A stretch of DNA of 64,000 nucleotides from Akkermansia muciniphila (GTDB lineage Bacteria; Verrucomicrobiota; Verrucomicrobiia; Verrucomicrobiales; Akkermansiaceae). The stretch is taken from NCBI GenBank assembly GCA_945888515.1, contig CAMDAD010000006.1:62001-126000 (forward strand). Direction: 5' to 3'. Below, piece after piece: positions 36,459-45,029 of the stretch. The notes beneath the pieces are model-generated. The model had not been told where the DNA came from and ran no database searches. It saw only the letters and a list, made by a program, of their open reading frames with translations. The stretch's first letter is position 1. The number at the start of each line of letters is the position of its first letter. Both the position numbers and the translations under genes were made by a program.

Positions 36459-36965
36459 TCAATCTCCCAGAGTGCTTTCTTTCACACCCGCCCGCTCCCC
36501 CTCAGGCCAAGAATTCCAAGGACGCCGCGCCAGTTGCGAATTGGAAAAACGCAAATCGTTAGAAACTTCTTTGCCGATCCATACGGGATAGTCGATCGCG
36601 TGTGTGACGTTCGGCAGCTCAACTTCCGCCACCACCAGGCCCGCATTGCTACCGTGAAATTCATCCACTTCCCACAACATCCCGCCATGCCAGAGCTCGT
36701 GCCGTGTTTTTTCGATTAGCCCTTCCAAGCATAACTCTAACAATTCGTGGGCGATGCGGGTTTCCAGAGGAAATTCGATCTCTTCCCGGCTGATCCCCGT
36801 AGTGGGGCCTTTCACCGTCATCCAGGCCTCGTCATCGCGCAAGCGAACGCGCACGGTGCGGTGCGGCTCACGCGCTAGGTATCCTTGCTTGATCGCATGC
36901 GGCGTGGCGCTCACACGCCAGTCATCCGATACCACCAAAAATTTTCGCTCAATCTCGATCGCCAT
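36459..36965 (-). CDS. CYTH domain protein (triphosphate tunnel family)
   Basis: The ATG at 36965 gives MAIEIERKFLV, the family start with the ExExK motif at residues 4-8; the frame extends to 37001. About 168 residues with the tunnel-lining charged strands (VRVRLRDDEAWMTVKGP, SREEIEFPLE, WEVDEFHGSNAGLVVAEVEL). CYTH enzymes hydrolyse inorganic triphosphate or thiamine triphosphate, or act as class IV adenylate cyclases; the motif set here cannot decide among them, but stand-alone bacterial members are mostly triphosphatases. Confidence 0.9.
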   Translation of the reverse strand: MAIEIERKFLVVSDDWRVSATPHAIKQGYLAREPHRTVRVRLRDDEAWMTVKGPTTGISREEIEFPLETRIAHELLELCLEGLIEKTRHELWHGGMLWEVDEFHGSNAGLVVAEVELPNVTHAIDYPVWIGKEVSNDLRFSNSQLARRPWNSWPEGERAGVKESTLGD

Positions 36966-37103
36966 GCCGTCAGTCGTAAGCAGTGGCAGAAAGAAGCGCA
37001 AGGCTCATCATGGTCGGGTGCCCCCCATGCAAAAAAATCTTTTCATTCAATGGGCGAAATCGCTTGAAACAGTCATAGCAAGACAAAGATGGAGCGAAAT
37101 CAC

Positions 37104-37150
37104 GAAAATCGTTAGGCTAACAGATAATAAACGATTTTTGTTAGCCTAAC
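37104..37150. repeat. Two overlapping, mutually exclusive inverted repeats
   Basis: GTTAGGCTAAC at 37111-37121 and GTTAGCCTAAC at 37140-37150 are perfect reverse complements, and each is itself an odd palindrome (GTTAG-x-CTAAC). Overlapping them, AAAATCGTT at 37105-37113 pairs with AACGATTTT at 37130-37138. The two stems share bases 37111-37113, so only one can form. The block lies between the HAD gene end and the CYTH gene start (both minus strand) and could be a terminator, attenuator or operator pair. Confidence 0.6.
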
Positions 37151-37237
37151 CAAGGCGAAATGTGAAAGGAAAGTAGAGACAGATTTCACCGATGCACCGT
37201 GGGTTGTTCTGACCTGATGGACTACTCCGGCCATGGA

Positions 37238-37870
37238 TTAGGAGCGCCGCAGTTCTAACAAATGCTTCGGGTGATCGATGATGTGCGTGGGGTCACTGGC
37301 GTGGAGGGCATCTCGGGAATTGAAGCCCCAAGTCACGGCGGCGACAGCGATGCCGGCTTTTTGCGAGGCTTTCACGTCGCGGATTTCATCTCCCACGTAG
37401 AGCATCTCACTGGCATGCAGCGAGAAAGTTTTGCGAATGGCTTTCAGGTGTTTGGCCTTGCCAGTGAGCTTTGAGGTGGAGGAGACAAAAGTGAAATGAT
37501 CGCGCAAGCCGTGGGTTTCGAGGAAGAGGTTGACGTTCTCCGTGGCATTCGAGGTAAGGATGCCGAAAGTTTCACTACGGCCACGCAGAGCTGGAAGGAC
37601 GGCTGCGATGCCCGGTATAATCGGGATTTCCGCCATGCGTTCACGCAGCAGGGCAGTGCCACGTTTGAGGAGGGAGGGTACGCGTAATTTCGAGATGTCG
37701 AGATGTTTGAGCAGCTCATTCAGGGAAAAATCGCGAAGGGATTCGAGTTCGTGGCATTCCACTTGTCGTAAGCCATAGTCGGGCGCGAGCTGATTGTAGA
37801 TGCAGCGGGTGTGCTCGAGGGTATCGGCGAGGGTGCCGTCGAAGTCGAAAATGATGGCGCGGTAGTGCAT
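37238..37870 (-). CDS. HAD-superfamily phosphatase (phosphoglycolate-phosphatase-like)
   Basis: 210 residues. Motif I is DFDGT at residues 9-13 (nucleophile D9 and D11), motif II is ILTSNATEN, the conserved Lys lies in KLTGKAKHL and motif IV is YVGDEIRDVKASQKAG. The helical cap between residues 20 and 80 matches Gph-type enzymes that dephosphorylate small phosphorylated metabolites. Last gene of a three-gene operon, 6 bases after the ABC ATPase. Confidence 0.88.
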   Translation of the reverse strand: MHYRAIIFDFDGTLADTLEHTRCIYNQLAPDYGLRQVECHELESLRDFSLNELLKHLDISKLRVPSLLKRGTALLRERMAEIPIIPGIAAVLPALRGRSETFGILTSNATENVNLFLETHGLRDHFTFVSSTSKLTGKAKHLKAIRKTFSLHASEMLYVGDEIRDVKASQKAGIAVAAVTWGFNSRDALHASDPTHIIDHPKHLLELRRS

Positions 37871-37876
37871 GATCGT

Positions 37877-38638
37877 TCAGGGCTGGTTGAGGGGAGCAAA
37901 GGCGCTGTCGAGCAGCGCCGGTGTGAGGATGTCCTCCACGGCACCGAAGCCGAGCGGGCGGCGGTCGAGCAAGAGTGCTTCATTGAACAATAGTGGTGCG
38001 GTGGTGAGATCGTGGTGCGAGGCGATGATGAGACGACCTTCTTTGGCGAGAGTTTCTAGCAAAGCGCTTAGCCGCAGTGACGCAGTGCGGTCGAGGCCAG
38101 TGAAGGGCTCATCGAGCAACAGCACGTGCGCCTCCTGTGCCACCGCGCGGGCCAGAAACGCGCGTTGCTGCTGACCGCCGGAAAGTTCGCGGATTTGCCG
38201 GTCTTGCAGGTCGTGCAGATCCAGTGCGCGCAGGGCCGCATCCACGGCCTTGGCATCATCTTCGCGGTAGGCACGCCACCAACCAGTTTGCGGATAGCGC
38301 CCCATTTCCACCAAGCCACGCACGGTGATGGGGAAGGACCAATCGACCTCCTCGCGCTGCGGCAGGTAGGCGAACTCGCGCGACCAGCGTTTTACTGGTG
38401 CGCCGCGCCAGCGGATGCTGCCGGATTGCCGCGGCACCAGTCCGGCGATGGCTTTGAGTAAAGTGGATTTTCCTGCGCCATTGCGTCCGACCAAGGCCAC
38501 GCGCGTGCCGCAGGAAGTGGCGAACGAGACGTTTTCTAATGCGATAATTTTCCGGTAGGCAACGCCAAGGTTTTCCACTACCAACTCGTGATGATGGTGG
38601 TGGTGCGCGCAGCAATCGTGATGAGTCGGTTCATTCAT
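37877..38638 (-). CDS. Zinc/manganese-type ABC ATPase with His-rich N-terminus
   Basis: 253 residues from the ATG at 38638, which overlaps the upstream stop as ATGA. Residues 6-17 are HHDCCAHHHHHH, a probable zinc-binding tail in front of an ordinary ABC domain: Walker A GRNGAGKS at 51-58, signature LSGGQQQR, Walker B VLLLDEPFTGLD and the H-loop in ASHHDL. The best match is the ZnuC/MntB branch of metal-uptake ATPases. No permease or metal-binding protein gene lies in the operon, which instead holds an anchored protein of unknown role and a HAD phosphatase. The His tail suggests metal sensing or storage, an inference. Confidence 0.87.
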   Translation of the reverse strand: MNEPTHHDCCAHHHHHHELVVENLGVAYRKIIALENVSFATSCGTRVALVGRNGAGKSTLLKAIAGLVPRQSGSIRWRGAPVKRWSREFAYLPQREEVDWSFPITVRGLVEMGRYPQTGWWRAYREDDAKAVDAALRALDLHDLQDRQIRELSGGQQQRAFLARAVAQEAHVLLLDEPFTGLDRTASLRLSALLETLAKEGRLIIASHHDLTTAPLLFNEALLLDRRPLGFGAVEDILTPALLDSAFAPLNQP

Positions 38639-39093
38639 GGCAGTTCCCAAAGGTCATCCATATCGCCACTGGCGTCAAAAATATGCGTCAATGTCTCGGT
38701 CCCGGGCGGCTCGAGGCGCAGTTTGGCAAAATAGCGTGGCGCTCCCGCGCTGGCCCACTGGACCTGGATTTGCACGTTACGCGGCATCCTTTGCCACGTC
38801 GCCTCCACCATGCTTTCCACGGCAGCGCTCGATTCCCACAACACCTTGTCTGCCTCATCGAGCAGTTCCACATGTTTCGCGGGAGCGGACAGAAGCAATT
38901 GAAAAGGCACGATGACTGGCATTTCTGCTGCCGTGGTGACTAAAGCATCCGTGACCGGTGTCTTGCGCGCATGGGTGATGCGCCACAGAGGCAGCGCCGC
39001 GAGTGCGAGGCACAGCGCAGTCAACAATGTCCGCAAAATGGGAGATCCTCGCACGCAGCGATCTTGAAATAGTCGCCGCCATTGTGCAAGCAT
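38635..39093 (-). CDS. Membrane-anchored periplasmic protein of unknown function
   Basis: 152 residues: a positively charged start (MLAQWRRLFQDRCVRG), a membrane span at about residues 20-36 (LRTLLTALCLALAALPLW) and a beta-strand-rich domain of about 110 residues outside (MPVIVPFQLLLSAPAKHVEL, VQIQVQWASAG, RYFAKLRLEPPG). First gene of the operon with the metal-type ABC ATPase (4-base ATGA overlap) and the HAD phosphatase. Not similar to a known metal-binding protein. It could be a partner of the ABC ATPase or of an unlinked permease. Confidence 0.72.
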   Translation of the reverse strand: MLAQWRRLFQDRCVRGSPILRTLLTALCLALAALPLWRITHARKTPVTDALVTTAAEMPVIVPFQLLLSAPAKHVELLDEADKVLWESSAAVESMVEATWQRMPRNVQIQVQWASAGAPRYFAKLRLEPPGTETLTHIFDASGDMDDLWELP

Positions 39094-39174
39094 GATGCGT
39101 CGGCTCCATGGATTTCGCTAAAAAATCATTCGCCGTCTGGGAATTTTAGGCTATAAGAATGCAGCGAACTCAGC

Positions 39175-40701
39175 ATGACGAAGAAGAAAGTGATTATCAT
39201 TGGCGCCGGTCCTGGCGGTTTGACTTCGGGAATGATCCTCGCCCATCGTGGCTTTGACGTGACCATTGTGGAAAAACAAAACCGCGTGGGCGGTCGCAAT
39301 GCCGAGCTCAAGGTGGGAGATTTTTCCTTCGATACGGGCCCGACGTTTCTGCACCAGAAATTCACGCTCGATGAAGTCTTCGCGGAGGCCGGAGCCAAGC
39401 CCGAGGACTACATGGATCTCGTGCTGCTCGATCCCATGACACGTTTGACTTGGGGAGATTTGTCGATGGAAACAACCTGCGATCGCGCTCTGATGGAAGC
39501 GAATGTGGAGAAAGCTTTCCCCGGTCACGGCGAAGGCTATCGCCGTTTCATGTCCGATCACGCGGTCAAACTCGCTGCGATCTATCCCTGCCTGCAGCGT
39601 CCGTATCACGAGCTGAAATCTTTCCTCAGCACCACGCTGATGAAGGCCATTCCCTACGTCGCTACAGGGAAAAGCGTGGTCGATGTGCTGGAAAATTATT
39701 TCGCGGATGACCGCCTCAAGCTCGCCTTCACTTTCCAGGCGAAATACCTCGGCATGTCACCTTGGCGCTGCCCCGCGCTCTTCAGCATCCTCTCGTATAT
39801 CGAGTATCGCTACGGCATTTACCACGTCCAAGGCGGTCTCTGCAAAATTTCCGAGGGCATGGCGCAGCTGTTCCAAAAAAATGGCGGCACACTGCTCCTC
39901 CATACCGGTGTGAAGGAGCTGAAATTCTCCGGCACAACATGCACCGGCGTTTATTTAGAAAACGGCGAAGTGTTAGAGTGCGATGATATTATCATGAATG
40001 CGGACTACGCCCACGCCGTGACCACCCTGCTGAACGGTCACTCGAAGCCTCCCGCACAATTGCAGAAGAAAAAGTTTTCTTGCTCTACCTTCATGCTCTA
40101 CCTCGGACTGGACAAGATTTACCAGGACGAGCCGCACCACCACATCATTTTCGCCGACAACTATCGCCACAACGTCGAGGACATCCAAAGCGAAAAAATC
40201 GTCTCCGATGATATGTCGGTGTATGTCCGCAACTCTTCCATTACCGATCCTCACGTCGCACCGCCTGGCCAGTCTGGTCTCTACGTCCTCGTCCCCACCA
40301 TCAACACCCGTCACGGTTTCGACTGGGAAACTTACAAGCAGGAATATCGCGACAAAGTCATTGCTCGCATCGAGGCCAAGACTGGCATGAAAGACCTGCG
40401 TCAACACATCATCGCCGAGCGCATTTTGACCCCGCAGGATTGGCGTGATGAAGGCGATATTTTTATGGGAGCGACCTTTAACCTCGCCCACACGCTCGAT
40501 CAAATGCTCTACCTACGCCCACACAACCGCATGGAGGGTTACGAAAATTTATTCCTCGTCGGTGGCGGCACCCATCCGGGCAGCGGACTACCAACCATTT
40601 ACGAAAGCGGACGCATTTCCAGCAATCTCCTTTGCGAGCGCCATAGCGTTGCCTACGAGCGCGTCGATATGGCCCCTGCCTTCTTGAGCTCAGCAGGGTA
40701 A
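39175..40701 (+). CDS. crtI: Phytoene-desaturase-type carotenoid oxidoreductase
   Basis: 508 residues of the CrtI/CrtN family. The FAD motif is VIIIGAGPGGLTSGMILAHR at the N-terminus, followed by FDTGPTFLHQKFTLDEVF (family-specific), YVLVPTINTRHGFDW and the C-terminal signature LVGGGTHPGSGLPTIYESGR. Enzymes of this group desaturate phytoene, diapophytoene or related carotenoids at the membrane, so the cell is probably pigmented. No crtB, crtE or other carotenoid gene is in the window. Which C30 or C40 substrate is used cannot be told. A TATAAG -10-like element lies at 39152. Confidence 0.88.
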   Translation: MTKKKVIIIGAGPGGLTSGMILAHRGFDVTIVEKQNRVGGRNAELKVGDFSFDTGPTFLHQKFTLDEVFAEAGAKPEDYMDLVLLDPMTRLTWGDLSMETTCDRALMEANVEKAFPGHGEGYRRFMSDHAVKLAAIYPCLQRPYHELKSFLSTTLMKAIPYVATGKSVVDVLENYFADDRLKLAFTFQAKYLGMSPWRCPALFSILSYIEYRYGIYHVQGGLCKISEGMAQLFQKNGGTLLLHTGVKELKFSGTTCTGVYLENGEVLECDDIIMNADYAHAVTTLLNGHSKPPAQLQKKKFSCSTFMLYLGLDKIYQDEPHHHIIFADNYRHNVEDIQSEKIVSDDMSVYVRNSSITDPHVAPPGQSGLYVLVPTINTRHGFDWETYKQEYRDKVIARIEAKTGMKDLRQHIIAERILTPQDWRDEGDIFMGATFNLAHTLDQMLYLRPHNRMEGYENLFLVGGGTHPGSGLPTIYESGRISSNLLCERHSVAYERVDMAPAFLSSAG

Positions 40702-40792
40702 CACGTCTGCTTGCAAGAGGTTAGGCAGAAGGTCCTGCGATTCTGATCCCTCGCTCACTCGTAAGCGAGATGTTGCTTGGCATCCCGTGCGC

Positions 40793-40829
40793 ATAAAAAA
40801 CCCGCACTCGTGATCCACGAGTGCGGGTT
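40793..40829 (-). terminator. Rho-independent terminator of the Ala-rich lipoprotein gene
   Basis: AACCCGCACTCGTG (40799-40812) and CACGAGTGCGGGTT (40816-40829) form a perfect 14-bp stem with a 3-base loop; read on the minus strand it is followed by TTTTTT. It ends the gene at 40851 and may also stop crtI transcripts. Confidence 0.88.
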
Positions 40830-40850
40830 CTGTAAGAATCAGACCTTTGG

Positions 40851-41183
40851 TTATTGACCAGCAGAAGGTTCTGGCGGTGCGGGAGGTGCAGCAGCTTCGG
40901 CAGCACTTTTAGCGGCAGCTTCGGCAGCAGCTTCAGCGGCGGCTTTGGCCGCGGCCTCGGAGGCGGCAGCAGCATCTGCAGCGGCTTTGGCAGCGTCCGC
41001 AGCAGCCGTTTCAGCAGCGGCTTTGGCGGCATCCGTAGCTGCCGCTTCAGGTTGGGGAGCTGCTTCTTTGGCAGGTTCGACGGCGGCAGCTTCGGTAGCA
41101 GCAGGTGCCGCGGCTTCTTTGGGTTTGCAAGATACGGCAATCAAAGGCAGCGTAACGATCGTGAGGATAATACTAAGTTTCAT
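40851..41183 (-). CDS. Alanine-rich helical lipoprotein
   Basis: 110 residues. Signal peptide MKLSIILTIVTLPLIAV with lipobox AVSC (Cys19), so it is likely a lipidated outer- or inner-membrane protein. Residues 35-100 consist of Ala with regularly spaced Lys/Glu/Asp (AAAKAAAEAAAEAAAKSAAE), predicted as one long amphipathic helix, ending in a Pro-rich tail. The layout recalls small periplasm-spanning lipoproteins such as Lpp, but there is no C-terminal Lys for peptidoglycan attachment. It has its own strong terminator, hinting at good expression. Confidence 0.8.
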   Translation of the reverse strand: MKLSIILTIVTLPLIAVSCKPKEAAAPAATEAAAVEPAKEAAPQPEAAATDAAKAAAETAAADAAKAAADAAAASEAAAKAAAEAAAEAAAKSAAEAAAPPAPPEPSAGQ

Positions 41184-41307
41184 AAGGGTTCTCTATGGTT
41201 GTTTTTTGTAGACACTTTATCTACTGAACAAAACTAGTCATTTTGTCAGCGAATGTCAAAGACCGAGTTGAGTTATTTACCCATGCTGTCATAGTCGCTT
41301 AGTGAAT

Positions 41308-41472
41308 ATGCACGAAGTGATGTGTCCGAGCTGTGGCGAAATGTTTGAAGTTGTCGGCCCAGCAGAGCATGAATGGCCGGCGGAATGGGACTACGATTGC
41401 GAAATTTGCTGTCGCCCCATGCTGATTCTCTTTGAGGAATTCGGTGTGTATGCCAGAGGCTTAGGTGAGTAG
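41308..41472 (+). CDS. CPXCG-motif small cysteine-rich protein
   Basis: A 54-residue protein: MHEVMCPSCGEMFEVV, then a middle acidic part (EWPAEWDYD) and CEICCRPMLI. The Cys-Pro-x-Cys-Gly at residues 6-10 and Cys-x2-Cys-Cys-Arg-Pro at 31-37 define the CPXCG family, which probably binds zinc. Function unknown. A GTG two codons earlier is also in frame. It stands about 40 bases before the DUF1501 gene and may be cotranscribed with it. Confidence 0.88.
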   Translation: MHEVMCPSCGEMFEVVGPAEHEWPAEWDYDCEICCRPMLILFEEFGVYARGLGE

Positions 41473-41511
41473 CTTTTGTAAGATCGATCCAACCCGATTC
41501 GTAGCCAAGGC

Positions 41512-42933
41512 ATGCCTCATTCCCGTGATGCGCGAGATTTGATACTCGATCGTCGAGATTTCCTGCAGCGTTGCGGCATGGGATTCGGCAGCTTGGCGCT
41601 GGGGGGGCTAATGCCTGCAGCGCAAGCGGAGTCGTCCGCTCGTGTCACGGGGACGCCTCATTTCGCGCCGAAAGCCAAGCGCGTGGTGCATTTGTTCATG
41701 AATGGCGGCCCCTCGCAAGTGGACACCTTTGACCCCAAGCCAGCGCTACAGCAGCGGCATGGCATGTCGATTTCACTCGAGGGACTCAAAACCGAGCGAC
41801 CCACCGGTGCCGCGCTGCGTTCGCCCTTCTCCTTTGAGCGCTACGGCGAGAGCGGGCTGGAGGTCAGCGAGCTCTTCGCTCATACCGCACGGCATGCTGA
41901 TGACCTGTGTGTGATTCGTTCCATGCACGCGGATGTGCCGAACCATGAGCCGTCCTTGATGCTGATGAATTGCGGTGACGGCCGACTGCCCCGCCCGTCC
42001 ATGGGTTCGTGGATCAGCTACGGATTGGGCAGCGAAAATGAAAACCTGCCTGCTTACGTCTCGCTCTGCCCCGGCGGCATGCCGATCAAGCGCGCGGAAA
42101 ACTGGCGCTCGTCTTTTTTACCGGGTCGATTCCAGGGCACCTACTTGGACACATCGATCCAGCAAATCGACCAAATGATCGAAAATCTGAATCACCCTCA
42201 TGTGCGTGATCGTCGTCAGGAGAAGCAACTGGAATTTCTTCGCCAGATCAACCAAACGCATCTGGAGTCACGCCAATACGACCCGCAACTCGAGGCACGC
42301 ATTCGCAGCTTCGAGTTGGCGTATCGCATGCAAAGCGAGGCAACGGATGCCTTCGACATCGAACGTGAGCCACAGCACGTGCGCGATCTCTATGGCCCAG
42401 GAAATTTTGCGCGTCAGTGCCTGATGGCGCGACGATTGCTCGAACGCGGAGTTCGTTTCATCCAGTTGTGGCATGGAAAGGGGCAACCGTGGGATAGTCA
42501 CGACGACATAGAGGACCACCGCCGCCTCGCCCGTGAATGCGATCAAGCCATCGGAGCCTTTCTCAGCGATCTGAAAATGCGAGGTCTACTGGAAGAGACC
42601 TTGGTCGTCTGGGGAGGCGAATTCGGTCGCACACCCGTTGTGGAGCTACCTCAAGCCGGCTCGAACAAGGGAGTCATGAAAGGTCGCGATCACAATCACT
42701 ATGGCTTTACGATGTGGATGGCGGGCGGTGGCGTGAAAGGCGGCCACGTGCACGGAAGCACTGATGAATTCGGCTTTGCTGCTGTGGATCAGCCCATGCA
42801 TGTTCATGATCTGCATGCGACCATCCTCCACTTGCTAGGAATGAATCACGAGGAACTGACCTATCGTTATTCTGGTCGCGATTTCCGCCTGACAGATGTT
42901 CACGGGAAAGTGGTCGAATCGATCATTGCGTGA
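41512..42933 (+). CDS. DUF1501 Tat-exported protein
   Basis: 473 residues. A twin-arginine region (DRRDFLQRCGMGFGSLALGG) precedes the DUF1501 body: VHLFMNGGPSQVDTFDPK, VIRSMHADVPNHEPSLMLMN, GSWISYGLGSENENLPAYV, VVWGGEFGRTP and GRDHNHYGFTMWMAGGGVKG. This is a sulfatase-like alkaline-phosphatase fold family of unknown activity that is very abundant in Planctomycetes and Verrucomicrobia. It is normally next to a DUF1549/DUF1553 gene with a cytochrome domain, which is missing here. Confidence 0.93.
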   Translation: MPHSRDARDLILDRRDFLQRCGMGFGSLALGGLMPAAQAESSARVTGTPHFAPKAKRVVHLFMNGGPSQVDTFDPKPALQQRHGMSISLEGLKTERPTGAALRSPFSFERYGESGLEVSELFAHTARHADDLCVIRSMHADVPNHEPSLMLMNCGDGRLPRPSMGSWISYGLGSENENLPAYVSLCPGGMPIKRAENWRSSFLPGRFQGTYLDTSIQQIDQMIENLNHPHVRDRRQEKQLEFLRQINQTHLESRQYDPQLEARIRSFELAYRMQSEATDAFDIEREPQHVRDLYGPGNFARQCLMARRLLERGVRFIQLWHGKGQPWDSHDDIEDHRRLARECDQAIGAFLSDLKMRGLLEETLVVWGGEFGRTPVVELPQAGSNKGVMKGRDHNHYGFTMWMAGGGVKGGHVHGSTDEFGFAAVDQPMHVHDLHATILHLLGMNHEELTYRYSGRDFRLTDVHGKVVESIIA

Positions 42934-42993
42934 CATTTTTTACCTATCTTCCGTAGATTTTTTCTCTCGGCGCGCTACTATCTTCCTCGTACG

Positions 42994-43614
42994 ATGGTCT
43001 ACAACACTCCCATTCAGCAGCATACCTTTGCCGCCATTGACTTCGAGTCCGCTGGGGCCACCACGGGCCATACCGATGTACCGATCCAGATCGGTATCGC
43101 TCGTTGGACGCCGGCGGACGGTTTGGGTGAGTCATTCGTATCGTATTTATGTGCGACCAAAAGTATCACCTGGAGTGCCCAGAAAGTGCACGGTATTTCC
43201 CTAGCAGATCTCTCAGAGGCACCAGAACTGCTTTCTTTGTGGCCTGTTGTGAAGGAGCACTTGCAGAATCGTATCATCGTCGCTCACGGCAAGGGCACGG
43301 AAAAGAAATTCCTACGCGCCTACCCCGGGCATGGTTTCGGACCTTGGGTGGATACCCTCTTGCTCGCCAGAGCTACGTGGCCGCAATGGTCAGATCATTC
43401 GTTAGGTTCCCTCTGCGATCACCTTGATCTCACTCCCAAGATACAATCCGCGTGCCCCAACAGGCAGTGGCATGATGCCCTGTTCGACTCCGTGGCCTCG
43501 CTGCTTTTGTTAGAAAAAATCCTGCACCTGACCCAAGCATGGCAAGCTCCCTTGCAACACTTGCTGCAGCCCGATCAATCCGTTTGGCACAAACATCACA
43601 GCAACCGCAGTTGA
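42994..43614 (+). CDS. DnaQ-like DEDDh 3'-5' exonuclease
   Basis: 206 residues. Exo I is FAAIDFESAG (D16, E18), followed by VSYLCATKSITWSAQKVHGI (the typical region before Exo II), IIVAHGKGTEKKFL, VDTLLLAR and the Exo III His-Asp pair in WHDALFDSVASLLLLEKIL. This is the DNA polymerase III epsilon-like family; the protein would edit or trim DNA or RNA 3' ends. A second nuclease of a different subtype lies at 11.8 kb. Starts 60 bases after the DUF1501 gene. Confidence 0.88.
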   Translation: MVYNTPIQQHTFAAIDFESAGATTGHTDVPIQIGIARWTPADGLGESFVSYLCATKSITWSAQKVHGISLADLSEAPELLSLWPVVKEHLQNRIIVAHGKGTEKKFLRAYPGHGFGPWVDTLLLARATWPQWSDHSLGSLCDHLDLTPKIQSACPNRQWHDALFDSVASLLLLEKILHLTQAWQAPLQHLLQPDQSVWHKHHSNRS

Positions 43615-43855
43615 GGCCGACTCCTGCCATCGTCGTATCCTATGATAGTCAAAGTGGTGACCTCACTGCCAAGAGCACGATCAGCGGAATCAGTATAAAA
43701 AGACGGATGGCTCATGACGCGCGCCCTGCGTGCCTGATTCGCGGAGCTTTTCTCGGTGGATGGCCTATGCTACGGGCTCGCGCCGAAATGGTCATCGCAA
43801 TTTTTCTTCTATAGAATGCTTGGCGAATCGCATGCCTTCCTCTATCCTCTGACCA

Positions 43856-44155
43856 ATGGATATCCTCATTGCCGTTCCCGAAACTTCCCAACCTAGCACA
43901 CTGCGCGCGGTCATCGCCGCTCTGCGTAGTCAAAAACTTGAGGTTACTCATGATCACAAAAACTGGGGGGACTGGATTCGTATTGATGGCTGTGAGACAG
44001 TCATCAGCATCGAAGTCGCGCACGGTCTTACGAGCTCTGCGACGATCGAATTTTGCGAGGATGACTCAGAGGACATCCTTCCTGCCGTTTATCGCGCCTT
44101 CGACCAGATCGGTTGGATCGGCATAGATGAAGATGGGGAATATCAACTGGTTTGA
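43856..44155 (+). CDS. Small protein of unknown function
   Basis: 99 residues, compact and acidic (MDILIAVPETSQPSTLRAVI, WIRIDGCETVISIEVAHGLT, ending FDQIGWIGIDEDGEYQLV). It looks like a small alpha/beta domain with no signal peptide, hence cytoplasmic. No family recognised. It stands 21 bases before the peptidase candidate at 44177 on the same strand. Confidence 0.68.
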   Translation: MDILIAVPETSQPSTLRAVIAALRSQKLEVTHDHKNWGDWIRIDGCETVISIEVAHGLTSSATIEFCEDDSEDILPAVYRAFDQIGWIGIDEDGEYQLV

Positions 44156-44176
44156 CCGACACAGCTCATTGTTATT

Positions 44177-44995
44177 TTGGCCAAAAAACCCATCAATCAA
44201 TTCACGACAAAACGATCCTATCGCATGATCGTGTGGTTGCTGGTGCTCATACTAGCGTCTGTTGCCGCTTTCTTCATCCACCGCTACCGCGAATCGCTGG
44301 CGGTCCGATGGCATCGCGTGGTGGGTCAGTTGCCCTCGGAGGAAGCGCCTCCTGCACCCGCGCCGGATGCGGCGAAATGGAAATTGCTTTGCAATGATCT
44401 GCAACGCTGGCGAGAACATTACGCAGAGCGCTATCGTCAGGCAAATCACGACGCACAAAAAAAAGCGGTAATCACCGAAGCGCGTGAGTTGTTAGAGCAT
44501 AGCTTGCCAGAAATCATGCGTTGCTGGCTGGGAACGCCTTGGGATTTCAACGGCACGGCTACGACACCCGGAGAGGGCAAAATTGCCTGTGGCTACTTTG
44601 TCACGACGGTGCTGGAGGGTGCGGGATTCCGCATCGAACGCACGACCCTCGCACAACAGGCATCCCAACAAATTCTGCGCACCCTCTTGCCTCAGGACGA
44701 CCTAAGAATCCGCGTGGGCGTGCCCTACAAGACCTTCCGCTTCGAGACCACCCGCGGCAGGCCCGGTATCTACCTTGTCGGCCTGGATACACACGTCGGC
44801 TTCGTAGTCGTAAAACAGCAAGATTTCCGCTTCATTCACTCCTCTGGATCGCAGCCCTGGTGTGTGGTCGATGAAGGATCGGAGCAAGCACTCGTTCTCG
44901 AACGCTCGAATTATCGCGTGTTGGGAAATATCACCGGCAATGATGAAGTCATCCGTCGCTGGCTCATGGGGGAAAAATTTCCCACGCAGCGATGA
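44177..44995 (+). CDS. Anchored NlpC/P60-like cysteine peptidase candidate
   Basis: 272 residues from a TTG giving MAKKPINQFTTKRSYR ahead of a membrane span (WLLVLILASVAAFFI); an ATG at 44225 is the alternative. The outer part holds GTPWDFNGTATTPGEGKIAC with Cys138 at the start of a helix and LDTHVGFVVV with His206, the order and spacing of the NlpC/P60 superfamily, whose members cut peptidoglycan peptides or related amides. The third catalytic residue is not obvious. The family call is tentative; the membrane anchor and the Cys/His pair are visible in the sequence. Confidence 0.65.
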   Translation: MAKKPINQFTTKRSYRMIVWLLVLILASVAAFFIHRYRESLAVRWHRVVGQLPSEEAPPAPAPDAAKWKLLCNDLQRWREHYAERYRQANHDAQKKAVITEARELLEHSLPEIMRCWLGTPWDFNGTATTPGEGKIACGYFVTTVLEGAGFRIERTTLAQQASQQILRTLLPQDDLRIRVGVPYKTFRFETTRGRPGIYLVGLDTHVGFVVVKQQDFRFIHSSGSQPWCVVDEGSEQALVLERSNYRVLGNITGNDEVIRRWLMGEKFPTQR

Positions 44996-45029
44996 CTACG
45001 ATGAGAGTGAAACAAATCACCACCGCACT

